From UBA6623 sp965217195 (GTDB lineage Bacteria > Acidobacteriota > Terriglobia > Bryobacterales > UBA6623): a stretch of DNA of 64,000 nucleotides. The notes beneath the pieces were generated by a model. The model searched no databases. It saw only the letters and a program-made list of their open reading frames with translations, and was not told the origin of the DNA. This document shows, piece by piece, positions 1 through 8,686 of the stretch (its first letter is position 1; each line of letters opens with the position of its first letter). Both the position numbers and the translations under genes were made by a program. The stretch covers positions 682,001 to 746,000 of the forward strand of contig CBDCHL010000005.1 in NCBI GenBank assembly GCA_965217195.1, in the 5' to 3' direction.

Positions 1-183
1 GCACTCGCCGCAACGTACTGGGAACACGCCGCTTGCCAGCTCGCTTTTGCCCGCCGGGATCGGGAGGCGGCTCAAACGGGGAGGGAAACCGCAGAAAAGA
101 CGACTTGCGACATTATTGAGTTGACACCACTGCCGCTACCGCCACAACTCCATCGCCGATGGCTACGCCGAATCTGTGCATAA
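1..183 (+). CDS. possible C-terminal end of a gene entering from the left edge
   Basis: Frame 1 is open from the first base to a TAA at 181-183, giving about 60 codons with no start inside the window. The residues are mixed and partly helical (Ala, Arg and Glu rich). The stop falls directly against the convergent stop of the next gene at 185, which is a typical end-to-end arrangement. I do not recognise the family and the stretch could be chance. Confidence 0.3.
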   Translation, partial: ALAATYWEHAACQLAFARRDREAAQTGRETAEKTTCDIIELTPLPLPPQLHRRWLRRICA

Positions 184-184
184 T

Positions 185-964
185 TCAGGTATCAATCTCC
201 ACCTTGAGACAAGTAAGGCCTGCGATTCGCTTGCGATCATTCTCGTGCAACGTGATCTGTATATTGGCTTCCCCGAAGCGAACCTCTTTAAAACTTCTCG
301 TCGCGCCGGGGTGTAGGGAGCTATTCGCCGTCTCGAACGTGCCTTGCTCCACGGCAAACTCAACCTGCTCCACAAGAGCCGTATCGGCATAAGCGAAAAA
401 GCGATCCACCAGGAACTGCTCACCATCCCTGTTGCTCGCCGGCCGCTTCAAATAGTCGAACCCCGTACCGACCCGAAATCGAATATCGTCCAACGCCTCG
501 GCGAAATTCAGGAACGCCGCCAGCTGCTCAGGGTTGTCTTCCATCCACTGGCTGTGGTGCTCGTCGGCTTCATCTTCACTGCGCTTGTCCTTTAGAAATG
601 CCGTCCACTTCGGGTGGCTAGCCCGCAGTGCACTCCACAAGGCGTCACGAAATCGAAATGTTCCTGCGTCCGGCAGCAGCATCAAATCGACTAGCGTCAC
701 CGCTCCGGCCCTCAGTCGCACAGGGTGAAATCCTGCTTGTCCATAGTCGTTGCCGGACACGATCACCGCATAGTCATCCTTGAAATTGTCCGCAAGAGGC
801 AGGGTCGCCATCAGCGAAGGCTTCTCTTGGGATTTATCCACGACTTCCCTCTGCGCCCCGTCGCGCAGCCGAAATCGAAGTTTCTTCCCGACCGGGATCA
901 ACTCCCGCCTGCCGTCATGAGCGGCAACTCGAATTTTACCCTTGCGTGTTCTTGCAGCCGGCAT
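185..964 (-). CDS. hypothetical protein, 259 aa
   Basis: This is an intact reading frame of normal codon texture without signal peptide or membrane segment, so a cytosolic protein is likely. The N-terminus is basic (MPAARTRKGK) and is followed by an acidic and hydrophobic region with a GNDYGQAGFHPVRL stretch near residue 70 and a helical, charged middle (KDKRSEDEADEHHSQWMED near 127-145). The C-terminal part is beta-like (FKEVRFGEANIQITLHENDRK). I do not recognise a domain or catalytic motif. It converges on a possible gene end at the left edge and has no close same-strand neighbour, so context gives no function. Confidence 0.7.
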   Translation of the reverse strand: MPAARTRKGKIRVAAHDGRRELIPVGKKLRFRLRDGAQREVVDKSQEKPSLMATLPLADNFKDDYAVIVSGNDYGQAGFHPVRLRAGAVTLVDLMLLPDAGTFRFRDALWSALRASHPKWTAFLKDKRSEDEADEHHSQWMEDNPEQLAAFLNFAEALDDIRFRVGTGFDYLKRPASNRDGEQFLVDRFFAYADTALVEQVEFAVEQGTFETANSSLHPGATRSFKEVRFGEANIQITLHENDRKRIAGLTCLKVEIDT

Positions 965-1051
965 TGCTTGCCTCCTCGTGGCCGATTATTCGGTATCCTT
1001 TGCCAGGGTGAAGTATACACAATAAACTCCCAAAACTGAATATTCTCTCGT

Positions 1052-1294
1052 TCACATCACACGGCGACCTCCTATTTTGGAGGAACCTCGCATAGATCGC
1101 GTAGATCGGTGACGAATCCGCAGGACCGGCGACGCCTTGCCGGGCCGCATCGACGCTTTCCAGCGAACAACCTCATCAGGCCCAAATTCAGTAGGAAATC
1201 CGCTGCCGTCGGCGACGCTCGAGCCGTTGGGGCAGCGGAAGCGCGACCAGTCTTCGGCGGGCAAGGTAGACGCCGTCAACAACAGGGCCGGCAA
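1052..1294 (-). pseudogene. relic of a PQQ-binding-like beta-propeller protein (N-terminal fragment)
   Basis: On the minus strand a signal-peptide-like start (MPALLLTASTLPAEDW) runs into SRFRCPNGSSVADGSGFP, then TEFGPDEVVRWKASMRPGK and ASPVL. This matches the start of exported PQQ-like (BamB-type) propellers, normally FRGPNGSG...W...G.SSPV. After about 60 residues the frame turns into unrelated Arg/Ser-rich sequence and stops, so the roughly 400-residue propeller is gone. The canonical Gly in FRGPNG is Cys here. The remainder of 965-1377 holds nothing else that I can support. Confidence 0.6.
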
Positions 1295-1377
1295 GGTCTG
1301 GGCCCAACGCGTCGCTGAGTCAGCATCTTGACGGCATCGCCCATTTGTTCCAACCTATACGAGTGCCTAACGGGAGA

Positions 1378-2448
1378 ATGACGAGAACCAACGTAGCCGC
1401 GGTGATGCTTGTGCTGATCGCGGTCGGGTCGCCGACCGCGGCCCAAGACCCGGCGCCGAATCCGTACGGCGCCGGTGTGCAGTGGGGCGAGCTTCCCGAG
1501 GGGCGGACATGGGGATCAACGAGTGCTATCCATCTTCATCGCGACAGCACTGGGGAGCCCACCGGAAACCTATGGGTTTTTGAGCGCTGCGGCAAGAGCC
1601 ATTGCGTCGGAAGCGATCTTGATCCGATCATGCTTTTCGACCCCAACGGCAAGCTCATTCGCGCCTTCGGAGCCGGAATGTTCGTTTGGCCTCATGGCAT
1701 CGATGTTGACCGCCAAGGCAACGTTTGGGTGACTGACGCCGTTCAAACCTCCTGCGAGCCCGGCCGGGAGAACGGCAAGGGCCATCAAGTCCACAAGTTC
1801 AGCTCCAAGGGCGAGCTACTCCTGAGCCTCGGTACCGCGGGCGTGGGCGGCGCCGGTGAGGATACTTTCCGCTGCCCGTCAGACGTCTTGGTCCTGCCTG
1901 ACGGCCATATCATCGTTGCGGACGGCCATAACCACGGCCACGGCGGAAACAATCGACTCGTCAAGTTCTCGAAAGACGGCAGGTTTGTCGACTCATGGGG
2001 CAAGAAGGGCGCAGGGCCGGGAGAGTTTCAAGGGATACACGCACTGGCCATGGACTCCCAGGGCCGAATATTTGTCGGCGATAGAGCGAATCAAAGAATC
2101 CAACTACTCGACCAAGACGGAAACCACCTGGACACTTGGACCCAATTCGGGTCGCCGAGTGGAATTCATATCGATGAGAACGACAAGATCTACGTCGCCG
2201 ACTCGGATTCAGGCTACGATCCCGACGCGAGCGGCAAGCCTCGCAACCCCGGCTTCAAGCGCGGCATCTACATTGGCGACGCTCGGACGGGCAAGGTAAC
2301 GGCATTCATCCCGGACCCTGAGCCCACGCTCGAGATCGTCACAAGCGGAGCGGAGGGAGTTGCCGTGTACGGCGAGTTCGTCTTCGGCGCCCAAGTGGCC
2401 GGCTCCAGAGGCGTGCTGAAATACTCGAAGTTGAATGCGCCTCACTAG
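1378..2448 (+). CDS. secreted NHL-repeat beta-propeller protein
   Basis: The 356-residue protein starts with a signal peptide (MTRTNVAAVMLVLIAVGSPTAAQDP). Repeated NHL-type blades follow: FDPNGKLIRAFGAGMFVWPHGIDVDRQGNVWVTD, VLPDGHIIVADGHNH, GRFVDSWGKKGAGPGEF with IFVGDRANQRIQL, and GIHIDENDKIYVADSDSG. Such six-bladed propellers resemble the lyase domain of peptidylglycine alpha-amidating enzymes, but bacterial copies are mostly uncharacterised. Action outside the cytoplasm is inferred from the signal peptide. An upstream in-frame ATG at 1345 would add 11 residues before the signal peptide, so 1378 is preferred; a GGGAG lies very close to it. It stands alone, next to decayed genes. Confidence 0.85.
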   Translation: MTRTNVAAVMLVLIAVGSPTAAQDPAPNPYGAGVQWGELPEGRTWGSTSAIHLHRDSTGEPTGNLWVFERCGKSHCVGSDLDPIMLFDPNGKLIRAFGAGMFVWPHGIDVDRQGNVWVTDAVQTSCEPGRENGKGHQVHKFSSKGELLLSLGTAGVGGAGEDTFRCPSDVLVLPDGHIIVADGHNHGHGGNNRLVKFSKDGRFVDSWGKKGAGPGEFQGIHALAMDSQGRIFVGDRANQRIQLLDQDGNHLDTWTQFGSPSGIHIDENDKIYVADSDSGYDPDASGKPRNPGFKRGIYIGDARTGKVTAFIPDPEPTLEIVTSGAEGVAVYGEFVFGAQVAGSRGVLKYSKLNAPH

Positions 2449-2954
2449 CTCGGAAGGTAATGGTGTAGCTCATTCCGGGCTCTTTTCCACGAAAAACCTC
2501 TAGAACGGCCTGCCGACTCTCCACTTCGTCAGCGCCGAGCCGGCTTGCTTGATGGCTGAGTATTTCCCGGTACCCGTTTGGATGAGACCCGAGTCTTCCG
2601 AGACTGACTTCTTTGACGGCGCGCCGATGCCTCGGAACGGGAACATAACGATTTCCGACGACCCGGGCGTGGGGTACAGGTTCAACTTCCCGATTCACGA
2701 TTAGCCCGAGTAGCCTCCTCCGAAAATAGCCCTGCACTCTCCTCGATCCCTAAGCCCCCGACGTGGCGCACGCACTCTTGCGTGCCGTGGTGCTGGTCTT
2801 GGCGACATGTCTTTTGCAACCCCCCTCCCGAGCGCGACGGGAAATTTCGGTTGCGCCCGGCAACACCGCAAACGCCAAGAGCCGCGAAGCGGCGGCAGCA
2901 ATATAGCCCAGCCGAAGGCGGAACTCTGGGGAGACACCCCATGACACAGGCGAG
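2449..2954. other. non-coding stretch, probably degraded sequence
   Basis: No frame here reads like a real protein on either strand. Short open stretches exist, for example 2500-2685 on the minus strand, but they match no family I know. The region leads directly into a recognisable symporter relic, so it is probably eroded coding DNA. Confidence 0.4.
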
Positions 2955-3125
2955 CAGGAGATCGTCAGGCGGACGCCGGCGTGGCTCACGGCAATCGCGT
3001 TTCTGATCGTCGGCCTTTCCTACTCGATCGTGAATCACACGCAATCGATGCGTATGTTTGGACCGCGCACCGAGTGGGATCTCAAAATGTCCGTGGTGGT
3101 CGCCGGCGTGATCCTGATCAGGACG
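2955..3125 (+). pseudogene. relic of an SSS-family sodium:solute symporter
   Basis: A stretch of about 55 codons reads as an internal membrane segment and loop of the SLC5/SSS family: a hydrophobic helix (WLTAIAFLIVGLSYSIVNHT) followed by QSMRMFGPRTEWDLKMS and another hydrophobic run (VVVAGVILI). The pattern of Y-S-x-x-N, R-x-x-x-R and D-x-K-x-S is typical for this family. Coding similarity ends near 3120 and nothing upstream belongs to it, so only a fragment of a protein normally near 500 residues remains. Confidence 0.6.
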
Positions 3126-3290
3126 GGGCGGCGGGGTAATTCTCAGCTTTGTCGTTTTTTGGTGAGCGCTCATTCCTCCTATTCGTTGTCGGCGAAAACC
3201 GAATACCGTCGAAAGGCACGTGGATCCGCCTGATGTGAGGGAAACCGACCGGGAACAACTTCTAAGTTGACGGTAAGACGCGAAGAGGCC

Positions 3291-4656
3291 TTATGGGGCC
3301 CCCTGCCTCGGGCTAAGCCGCAACGCGTACCAATCAACGTGCCGGGTGGCGTACATGACGGCGGCGAGGATGACGAAGAGCCCCAGCGAACCTATCAACA
3401 GGGCGTAATCCTGAATCTGCAGCAGCACGTAGAGACAGCCGTACAAGCCTGACAAAATGGCCCCGATAACAGCGGTGCGTCCGCGCGAATGGAGTATCGA
3501 AAGGCCGTAGAAAACGACCAGGGCGACGACCGCTGCCGCCGCGATGGTATACGCAACCGCGAAGCCCAGATGCTCGGCGAGCGAAAGTTCAAGCAGGTAA
3601 AAAATACACATTGCCCCGCCAATCAGTGCATATTGGATCAGGTGCAGGCGCAGTCCGCCGAGCACTTCGAACAGCCAAATGACCGTGAACGTCAGTCCCA
3701 GGAACAGCAACTGATACTTGAGGCTCCTATCGGTCTGGCGATAGGCATCGACCGGCGAGAGAAGGTCGACGCCAAATTCGGAAGCGGCGATCGCCGGAGC
3801 GTCGGTTCCGGAGGGCCGGCTTCGAGGATAGTTGCGTCCCAGGTGCGGGATACTCCAGGTCGCCTCAAATCCGTCGGGTCCGACTTGCCGCTCCGCCGGC
3901 AACCAGCGGCCCTGGAAACTTGGGTCCGGCCAGTTGCCCTGGGGGTGCACCTCGGTTTGGTCTCCCAGCGGCGCGAACCGAAGTAGCGTGCTGCCGTTGA
4001 GGTTCAAAGTACAGGAGAAGTCCAACGACTGCGCTTCCCTCAATCCCTCCACGCCGGCGTGAATACCCGACGTCTCCGACGACCGGAGCCCTGTGCCGGG
4101 TTCGAAATCAACTTCTTGCCCTTGCCGGCGCAAACGCGCTTGGTTTTGGATCGCTCGGACGTCGCTTATTTCAAACACGAGCTGAGCGCGATCCCACATA
4201 ACTCTTGATTCATCAATGCCCCACGCGGAAAAGTCCGGGCGGTCAAATTGTCCCTCGATCTCGATTCGGGAGCGATAGACCGACGTCTCGAAGATTCCCC
4301 GCTGACGGGCTTCGACATCGAGGCTTCCATTGACGTTTAGTGCCCGAGGGAAGGAAGGTTGCCCGCGCCTGGTGCTCGCGAGCCACCGACTTGCCCTCGT
4401 TATTTATCGTTTTCTTCAGATAGGTGTAGGGGACGACAAGAAAAGGGCCGTGAATTCGCTGAGCCTGGCCCCACTTTTCGGTGACCTCGGCCTGAGCGGT
4501 TAGGCGAGTGCGGTCCCGCTCGGAAACCAGCTGCCAAATCAGCAATATGGGGATCTGCAGCACCAACACCAATGCTCCAATTAGAAACGCCTTGGCAAGG
4601 GCCGAGGCTCGTAAGTATTCGAGCGGACTGGACAAGGCGGACTTTGGATCGATCAT
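3291..4656 (-). pseudogene. creD: creD-like inner membrane protein, frameshifted
   Basis: Two minus-strand frames together make one CreD-family protein. The N-terminal part (from 4656) has the usual opening with a membrane helix (AKAFLIGALVLVLQIPILL), then WQLVSERDRTR and IHGPFLVVPY. The C-terminal part carries the Ser-Pro-Val-Asp motif (LLSPVDAYRQTDRSLKYQLLF), EVLGGLRLHLIQYALIG and five or so hydrophobic helices. The second frame is open upstream of its first Met, through FDRPDFSAWGIDESRV and further to NVNGSLDVEARQRG, so the two halves abut near 4345 where one base has been gained or lost in a CCTTCCTTCCC run. CreD's role in envelope stress is poorly defined. The frameshift may be a real inactivation or a sequencing error. 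Confidence 0.8.
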
Positions 4657-4825
4657 AGGTTCTCCTAGTTGGACGGAAACGGACCGCCGTCGCGGCGTGT
4701 CAGCTGATGCTGGTTACGTGGACTGCTAATCAGCCGCAGTGCAACCCACGAAATGCGCGGGGCCGTTGGTCTCGACGACTTGCATCTGAGTGGCCATTCG
4801 TCGGAACCACCTGGCACGCGCGTAC

Positions 4826-4859
4826 GCGTAGCGCAGGGCCCGAAGAGACCTGCGGCTTT
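4826..4859 (+). repeat. dispersed hairpin repeat, copy 1
   Basis: GCGTAG is followed by a 6-bp stem CGCAGG (4832-4837), an 11-nt loop (4838-4848, GCCCGAAGAGA), CCTGCG (4849-4854) and GCTTTC. The same layout recurs at 6270, 25546 (minus) and 29355. Confidence 0.7.
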
Positions 4860-4920
4860 CACCCCAACCTCACACACCTAGAACGACCGAGAAAGCGCCC
4901 CCGCCCCGCAGTTCCCCTGT

Positions 4921-5205
4921 GCTCCGCCCCCATGCGGCCTTACAATTCGCTCACCCATCCCCGCCGTTGGCGCGCCTTCACGGAACACGGCAACGGCATC
5001 ATCGGTGACATGTGCACCCACATGCTCGACCTCGTCCGCCGGCCGCTCGATCTCTTTTGGCCGACGAAAATCTACTCCACCGGCGGCATCTACCTCGACA
5101 AAGCCTCCAAGGCCAACACCTCCGACACCCAGACCGCGACGTTCTCTTTCCCCGAACTCGACGTCACCTGGATGCATCGTGCCTGGAGCGTCCCTCAAGA
5201 TCAAC
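4921..5205 (+). pseudogene. relic of a Gfo/Idh/MocA oxidoreductase, copy 1
   Basis: About 95 codons match the C-terminal substrate domain of Gfo/Idh/MocA dehydrogenases of the acidobacterial/planctomycete type: NSLTHPRRWRAFTEHGNG, then GDMCTHMLDLVRR, DLFWPTKIYSTGGIYLDK, and DTQTATFSFPELDVTWMHRAW. There is no N-terminal Rossmann domain and no proper C-terminus. The frame happens to run on into the next gene, but with a clear ribosome site there the two are separate. A second, overlapping relic of the same family lies at 6340-6500. Confidence 0.7.
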
Positions 5206-5345
5206 AGCTAACGTCAAGGGCACTGCATGTAGTTGTTTTCGTTGTGTTCAAGCGGGAAGTTGTGTATCCTAACGATCGAAGAACTTCTCTCAACACAATG
5301 GCGAGGAAAGTCTCTTTCGTCACGAGACACAAAACGGGAGGAACG

Positions 5346-6062
5346 ATGAACTGCGAAGGATTACCCAGTCATTCCGAACTAAAAGCCGCTCTCGCCGCCG
5401 CTGTAGGCAGTCCGCCAAGTGGAAACGGGGGCTTTAATTTGCACATGTGGGCCACGATCGTCGACCGGGACGGGATCGTCTGTGCGGTTGCCTTCACCGG
5501 GAATGATAGGGGCGACCAGTGGCCGGGTAGCCGCGTGATTTCCGCACAAAAGGCCAATACGGCCAATGCTTTCAGTTTGCCTGGCTTGGCTCTCTCCACC
5601 GCCAATCTGTGGGCTGCGGTGCAACCCGGAGGCAGTCTCTTCGGCCTGCAACACAGCAATCCGGTTGACACCGAAGTAGCCTACGGGGGCAACTCCGAAC
5701 ACCATGGACAGGACAACGACCCGATGTGCGGGAAGAAAATCGGCGGGGTGAATGTCTTTGGCGGCGGACTGGCGCTGTACAACAGCGAAGGCGAACTCGT
5801 GGGAGCGATAGGCGTCAGCGGCGACAGCTCGTGTGCCGACCACAACGTCGCCTGGCGAACACGCAATAATCTTGCCCTGGATCACGTCCCTGGGGGCGTC
5901 AGCGGTGACCCGGCGAGGCCTGACAACATCGTTTTCGACCTCACCGACGATGTCGGGGGGAATCCTGAGTCTTCGGGAGGATTTGGTCATCCGCACTCTA
6001 TTGCCGCGAATGCGGACAACGAAAGCGCGATCGCCGGGTCCCTGCCGGTGATACCGTCGTAG
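5346..6062 (+). CDS. GlcG/HbpS-family protein
   Basis: The 238-residue protein has the single alpha/beta domain of the GlcG/HbpS (haem-degrading domain) family. The recognisable part is ATIVDRDGIVCAVAFTG near the start, SRVISAQKANTANAF, LFGLQHSNPVDTEV, and FGGGLALYNSEGELVGAIGVSGDSSCADHNVAW at about 135-170. Family members bind haem or cobalamin or have unknown roles, so function is not assigned. GGGAGG just upstream (5336-5341) fixes the start at 5346, not at the earlier in-frame codons. There is no signal peptide. It sits alone between two relics of one oxidoreductase family. Confidence 0.8.
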   Translation: MNCEGLPSHSELKAALAAAVGSPPSGNGGFNLHMWATIVDRDGIVCAVAFTGNDRGDQWPGSRVISAQKANTANAFSLPGLALSTANLWAAVQPGGSLFGLQHSNPVDTEVAYGGNSEHHGQDNDPMCGKKIGGVNVFGGGLALYNSEGELVGAIGVSGDSSCADHNVAWRTRNNLALDHVPGGVSGDPARPDNIVFDLTDDVGGNPESSGGFGHPHSIAANADNESAIAGSLPVIPS

Positions 6063-6269
6063 GTTCGGTGGATATCACCGATCTTCCTTAGGTTCTCCCT
6101 GAGTTGATGGAATCGGACGGGTCAGTTGCAGAGGGGTCAGCAGCGATCCTTACGGGCCGGCCGGATCCTTACGGAAGATGCCGATCAGCGGCATTCCCCC
6201 CCCGCTCCGTGCGCGGGACACGGCATCCGTCGCAGTGCAACTGAATGGTCGTTCCCGGAACCGCATGAA

Positions 6270-6304
6270 GCGTAGCGCAGGTTTCTTCGAACCCTGCGGC
6301 TTTT
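6270..6304 (+). repeat. dispersed hairpin repeat, copy 2 (loop inverted)
   Basis: The flanks GCGTAG and GGCTTTT and the stem CGCAGG/CCTGCG (6276-6281, 6293-6298) are in the same orientation as copy 1. The 11-nt loop (TTTCTTCGAAC, 6282-6292) is the exact reverse complement of the loop in copy 3, so the loop has been flipped. Confidence 0.7.
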
Positions 6305-6339
6305 TTCTGCTGCGACTTCCACATGCGTGCCCGCGAGAA

Positions 6340-6500
6340 TCCGCCCAGACCGCGAACGTTCTCCTTCCCGAACTCGACGTCACCCGGATACATCGTGCCT
6401 GGGGCGACCCCGACACCCCTGGGCGTTCTTTATTTATGGAGAGAAGGGCGTACTCAAGGCGTCCACCACGAAGTGGGACTTCATCCCCCTCGACAAGGAC
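6340..6500 (+). pseudogene. relic of a Gfo/Idh/MocA oxidoreductase, copy 2
   Basis: The sequence reads LPELDVTRIHRAWGDPDTPG and, after a frame change near 6415, FFIYGEKGVLKASTTKWDF and PLDKDAKPIHR, the usual end region of the same dehydrogenase family as the relic at 4921. About 45 bases (6358-6402) repeat the end of copy 1 (5140-5185) with several changes. The two are therefore either two decayed paralogues or one gene split with a duplicated junction. Confidence 0.6.
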
Positions 6501-6559
6501 GCCAAGCCGATCCACCGCAGCCGCGAAGCAGCGACGGCGGGGGAGATCGGGGACAGCTC

Positions 6560-6870
6560 CCGAATAATGAATCTTCAGCGTCCCCCAAGCCGGCCGTCTG
6601 CGAGCGAAGCTGAAGGAGTACTACGAGGCCGACGGCGCCGAGGACCCGGTATTGATCGAGGTTCCGCGGGGCTGCTACGTCGCCCGTTTTCGAAGAAGGT
6701 CCGCGAAGGGCGATCCAGGATGAGATTGCCGATGCGATCCGTCGGACGTTCGCGGCGCAAATGGCCGAAACGGAGGGACGGCTCCCTGCAAGACCCCGGA
6801 CCGGGAACCTGGATGCCTTCCATCACTACCTGCAAGGTCGTTCTCAAAAGGTATCCCTCAATTGCGAATC
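6560..6870 (+). pseudogene. relic of a winged-helix/TPR-type transcriptional regulator
   Basis: The end of a CadC/ToxR-type winged helix is readable (RLRAKLKEYYEADGAEDPV then LIEVPRGCYVARFRRR, as in the usual L...Y...P..I.iPkG.Y.P.F). After an internal deletion and a frame change near 6712, AIQDEIADAIRRTFAAQMAE and NLDAFHHYLQGR follow, the helical linker and first TPR typical of the large acidobacterial adenylate-cyclase-like TPR regulators. All further TPRs are missing. Confidence 0.6.
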
Positions 6871-6910
6871 ACCAGCAGAAGTCCGACTGGCGGAGTACCC
6901 CGTAGCTAAG

Positions 6911-8596
6911 CTAGCGGTCCTCGGCGAGGAGCAGCGCTTCTAGGCGGGCCAAACGCTTTGCAAGGGTGGCGTTCTCACTTTGGACGTGGGCAAGTTGTGT
7001 TGCGTTGTCTTGTACGAAAGTATCGAGCTGCTCGATTGCAGCTTCCTTTTGCTTTAGACGCTCGTTGAGCTGGTCGATGTAGATGTGGCTCTTCTCGAGT
7101 TCGTTGAGCATTCCCACCGTCTTCTGTAGGACGTTCATCGTCATGGGTCCGCCCTGACCATCGTTGTCGGGTGTCGGGCCGACAGCGGGGAGGTAACTGT
7201 TGTTCCACATCGACGCGGCATGCTCCTCGATCGACTCGATCTCATATCCCGGGTCGAACACATAATCACTTGCGCAGTCCGCACCCTGGGACGTGCACGT
7301 CCCGGAAATCACAAGGTGGCCGTTGATGTCAACTTGGTTGGATGCAGTCTTACCCAGCCGGAACAGATTGGCGTCGGCATTGGGCGCTACTAAGAACGAC
7401 CCCTTGTTGCTGACGCCGTCAAAGAGGACAAAGTTGCCGTTGGCCTGGTTTGCTCTGATTCTCCAGGACTGACCGCTAACTGCTAACAAGATCTCCGCGT
7501 GAGCGAAGGTGGTGGGATTTGTGTTCTCGATTTGGAGGCGTGTAGGGGTCGTGTCCGAGCGCACGATGTGCAGCGCTTCACTCGGCGAATCCGTACCGAT
7601 GCCCACGGGACCGAAGAACGACGTTAAAGCTGCGCCGGCCTCTCCATAGATCTCGCCGGCGCCGATGAGGTCGTCGGCTAGGGGTCCGAAGGTGAGGGCC
7701 GCGTTGTAGAATTCGTTCATCACTGCGATCTCGGTAAGTTCGTGGCCCAGCCCGATGGCATGACCCAACTCGTGAAGAGCGATGATGCCGAAGCCGATGC
7801 TGCCCGCAGCGGGAGCACAGGTCCACGGTTCTGCGCTGTCGAAGTGGATATCTCCGGCTGCGGTGGTTCCGTTCGGAGGTGGAAAGAAACCGTGAGCCAA
7901 AGTCGAAGGAGGTCCGGTAAAGACATGGGCGCCAATGCGAATGTCGGCCACCGGGTCGACGTTAAAGGGACCACCGCCGTCAGTGACCGGGACGAACAAG
8001 ATGTCCGCCACCGCCGACCAGGCTCCGAAGGCCAACTCGATCTCATCGAGAAAGCACGGAGCAAAACTGCCCAGACTGGTGATGGCAACGTTGTCCCCGA
8101 CCGCGTCAGAGTCCGCAGCCAGGTCGACCCCGGACGCCATAAAGCTGTAGGTGACCGTGCCTCCCGGTAGTCGCGGTCCCGGCACGTCAGTACCACCAGC
8201 GAAGGGCGATCCCGCGCGCCATTTTGTGCCGAAGAGCACAAATTCATCGGAGACCGGGGGCACTGTCGTCGTGGCCCCGCTCGGGCCCATCCACAGGCCG
8301 CCCTCGTCGATCCTCTGTCCGACGGCCGACTCTCCCACCGTCAACTCGTAGCACTGTTCCGCCAGCCGGATGTAGCTGCGAGCCGCACGGCGGAACTCCG
8401 ACTTATCGACCGACGAGCGGTCCTCGAGGAATTGGGTTCGCAGCTCCTTGAAATGCAGCTTGGCTTTGAGTGTTGCGTCGCAACCATCGATAGGGTTCGG
8501 TGTCTGGGCCGCGACGATCGCGGTCGAGGTCAGAAGCAGGATCGAGTGTGAAAAGAAAAGCAGCGTTACGCGGCAGAGCCGACTTTGTGTTTTCAT
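6911..8596 (-). CDS. secreted matrixin-type metalloprotease with tail-fibre-like C-terminus
   Basis: The 561-residue protein starts at 8596, behind a good ribosome site (GAGAGGAG), with a signal peptide ending near IVAAQTPN. A charged helical region is followed by a catalytic domain carrying the full metzincin motif HELGHAIGLGH (His275, Glu276, His279, His285). From about residue 330 the protein changes character: GIGTDSPSEALHI is the typical opening of tail-fibre or endosialidase-chaperone-like repeats, then LRLQIENTNP-like beta sequence, SDYVFDPGYEIESIEEH as in S74-like tails, and a coiled coil over the last 70 residues. Zinc proteolysis outside the cell is predicted; substrate unknown. The frame stays open upstream to 9772, but that part covers a G-rich array and an opposing gene and is not coding. 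Confidence 0.8.
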   Translation of the reverse strand: MKTQSRLCRVTLLFFSHSILLLTSTAIVAAQTPNPIDGCDATLKAKLHFKELRTQFLEDRSSVDKSEFRRAARSYIRLAEQCYELTVGESAVGQRIDEGGLWMGPSGATTTVPPVSDEFVLFGTKWRAGSPFAGGTDVPGPRLPGGTVTYSFMASGVDLAADSDAVGDNVAITSLGSFAPCFLDEIELAFGAWSAVADILFVPVTDGGGPFNVDPVADIRIGAHVFTGPPSTLAHGFFPPPNGTTAAGDIHFDSAEPWTCAPAAGSIGFGIIALHELGHAIGLGHELTEIAVMNEFYNAALTFGPLADDLIGAGEIYGEAGAALTSFFGPVGIGTDSPSEALHIVRSDTTPTRLQIENTNPTTFAHAEILLAVSGQSWRIRANQANGNFVLFDGVSNKGSFLVAPNADANLFRLGKTASNQVDINGHLVISGTCTSQGADCASDYVFDPGYEIESIEEHAASMWNNSYLPAVGPTPDNDGQGGPMTMNVLQKTVGMLNELEKSHIYIDQLNERLKQKEAAIEQLDTFVQDNATQLAHVQSENATLAKRLARLEALLLAEDR

Positions 8597-8686
8597 CTTA
8601 AGCTCCTCTCCACGGTAACCGTGGACTCGTTTGGAGAACGCTAAAGCAGGATTTCCATTTTGACCGTCTGGCGCGGATAGGGTAGC

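Noticed and set aside
4707..5345. N-terminal 213 codons of the frame leading into the GlcG/HbpS gene
   Set aside because: The first part is unrelated sequence, the second is the oxidoreductase relic; the ribosome site at 5336 separates the real gene.
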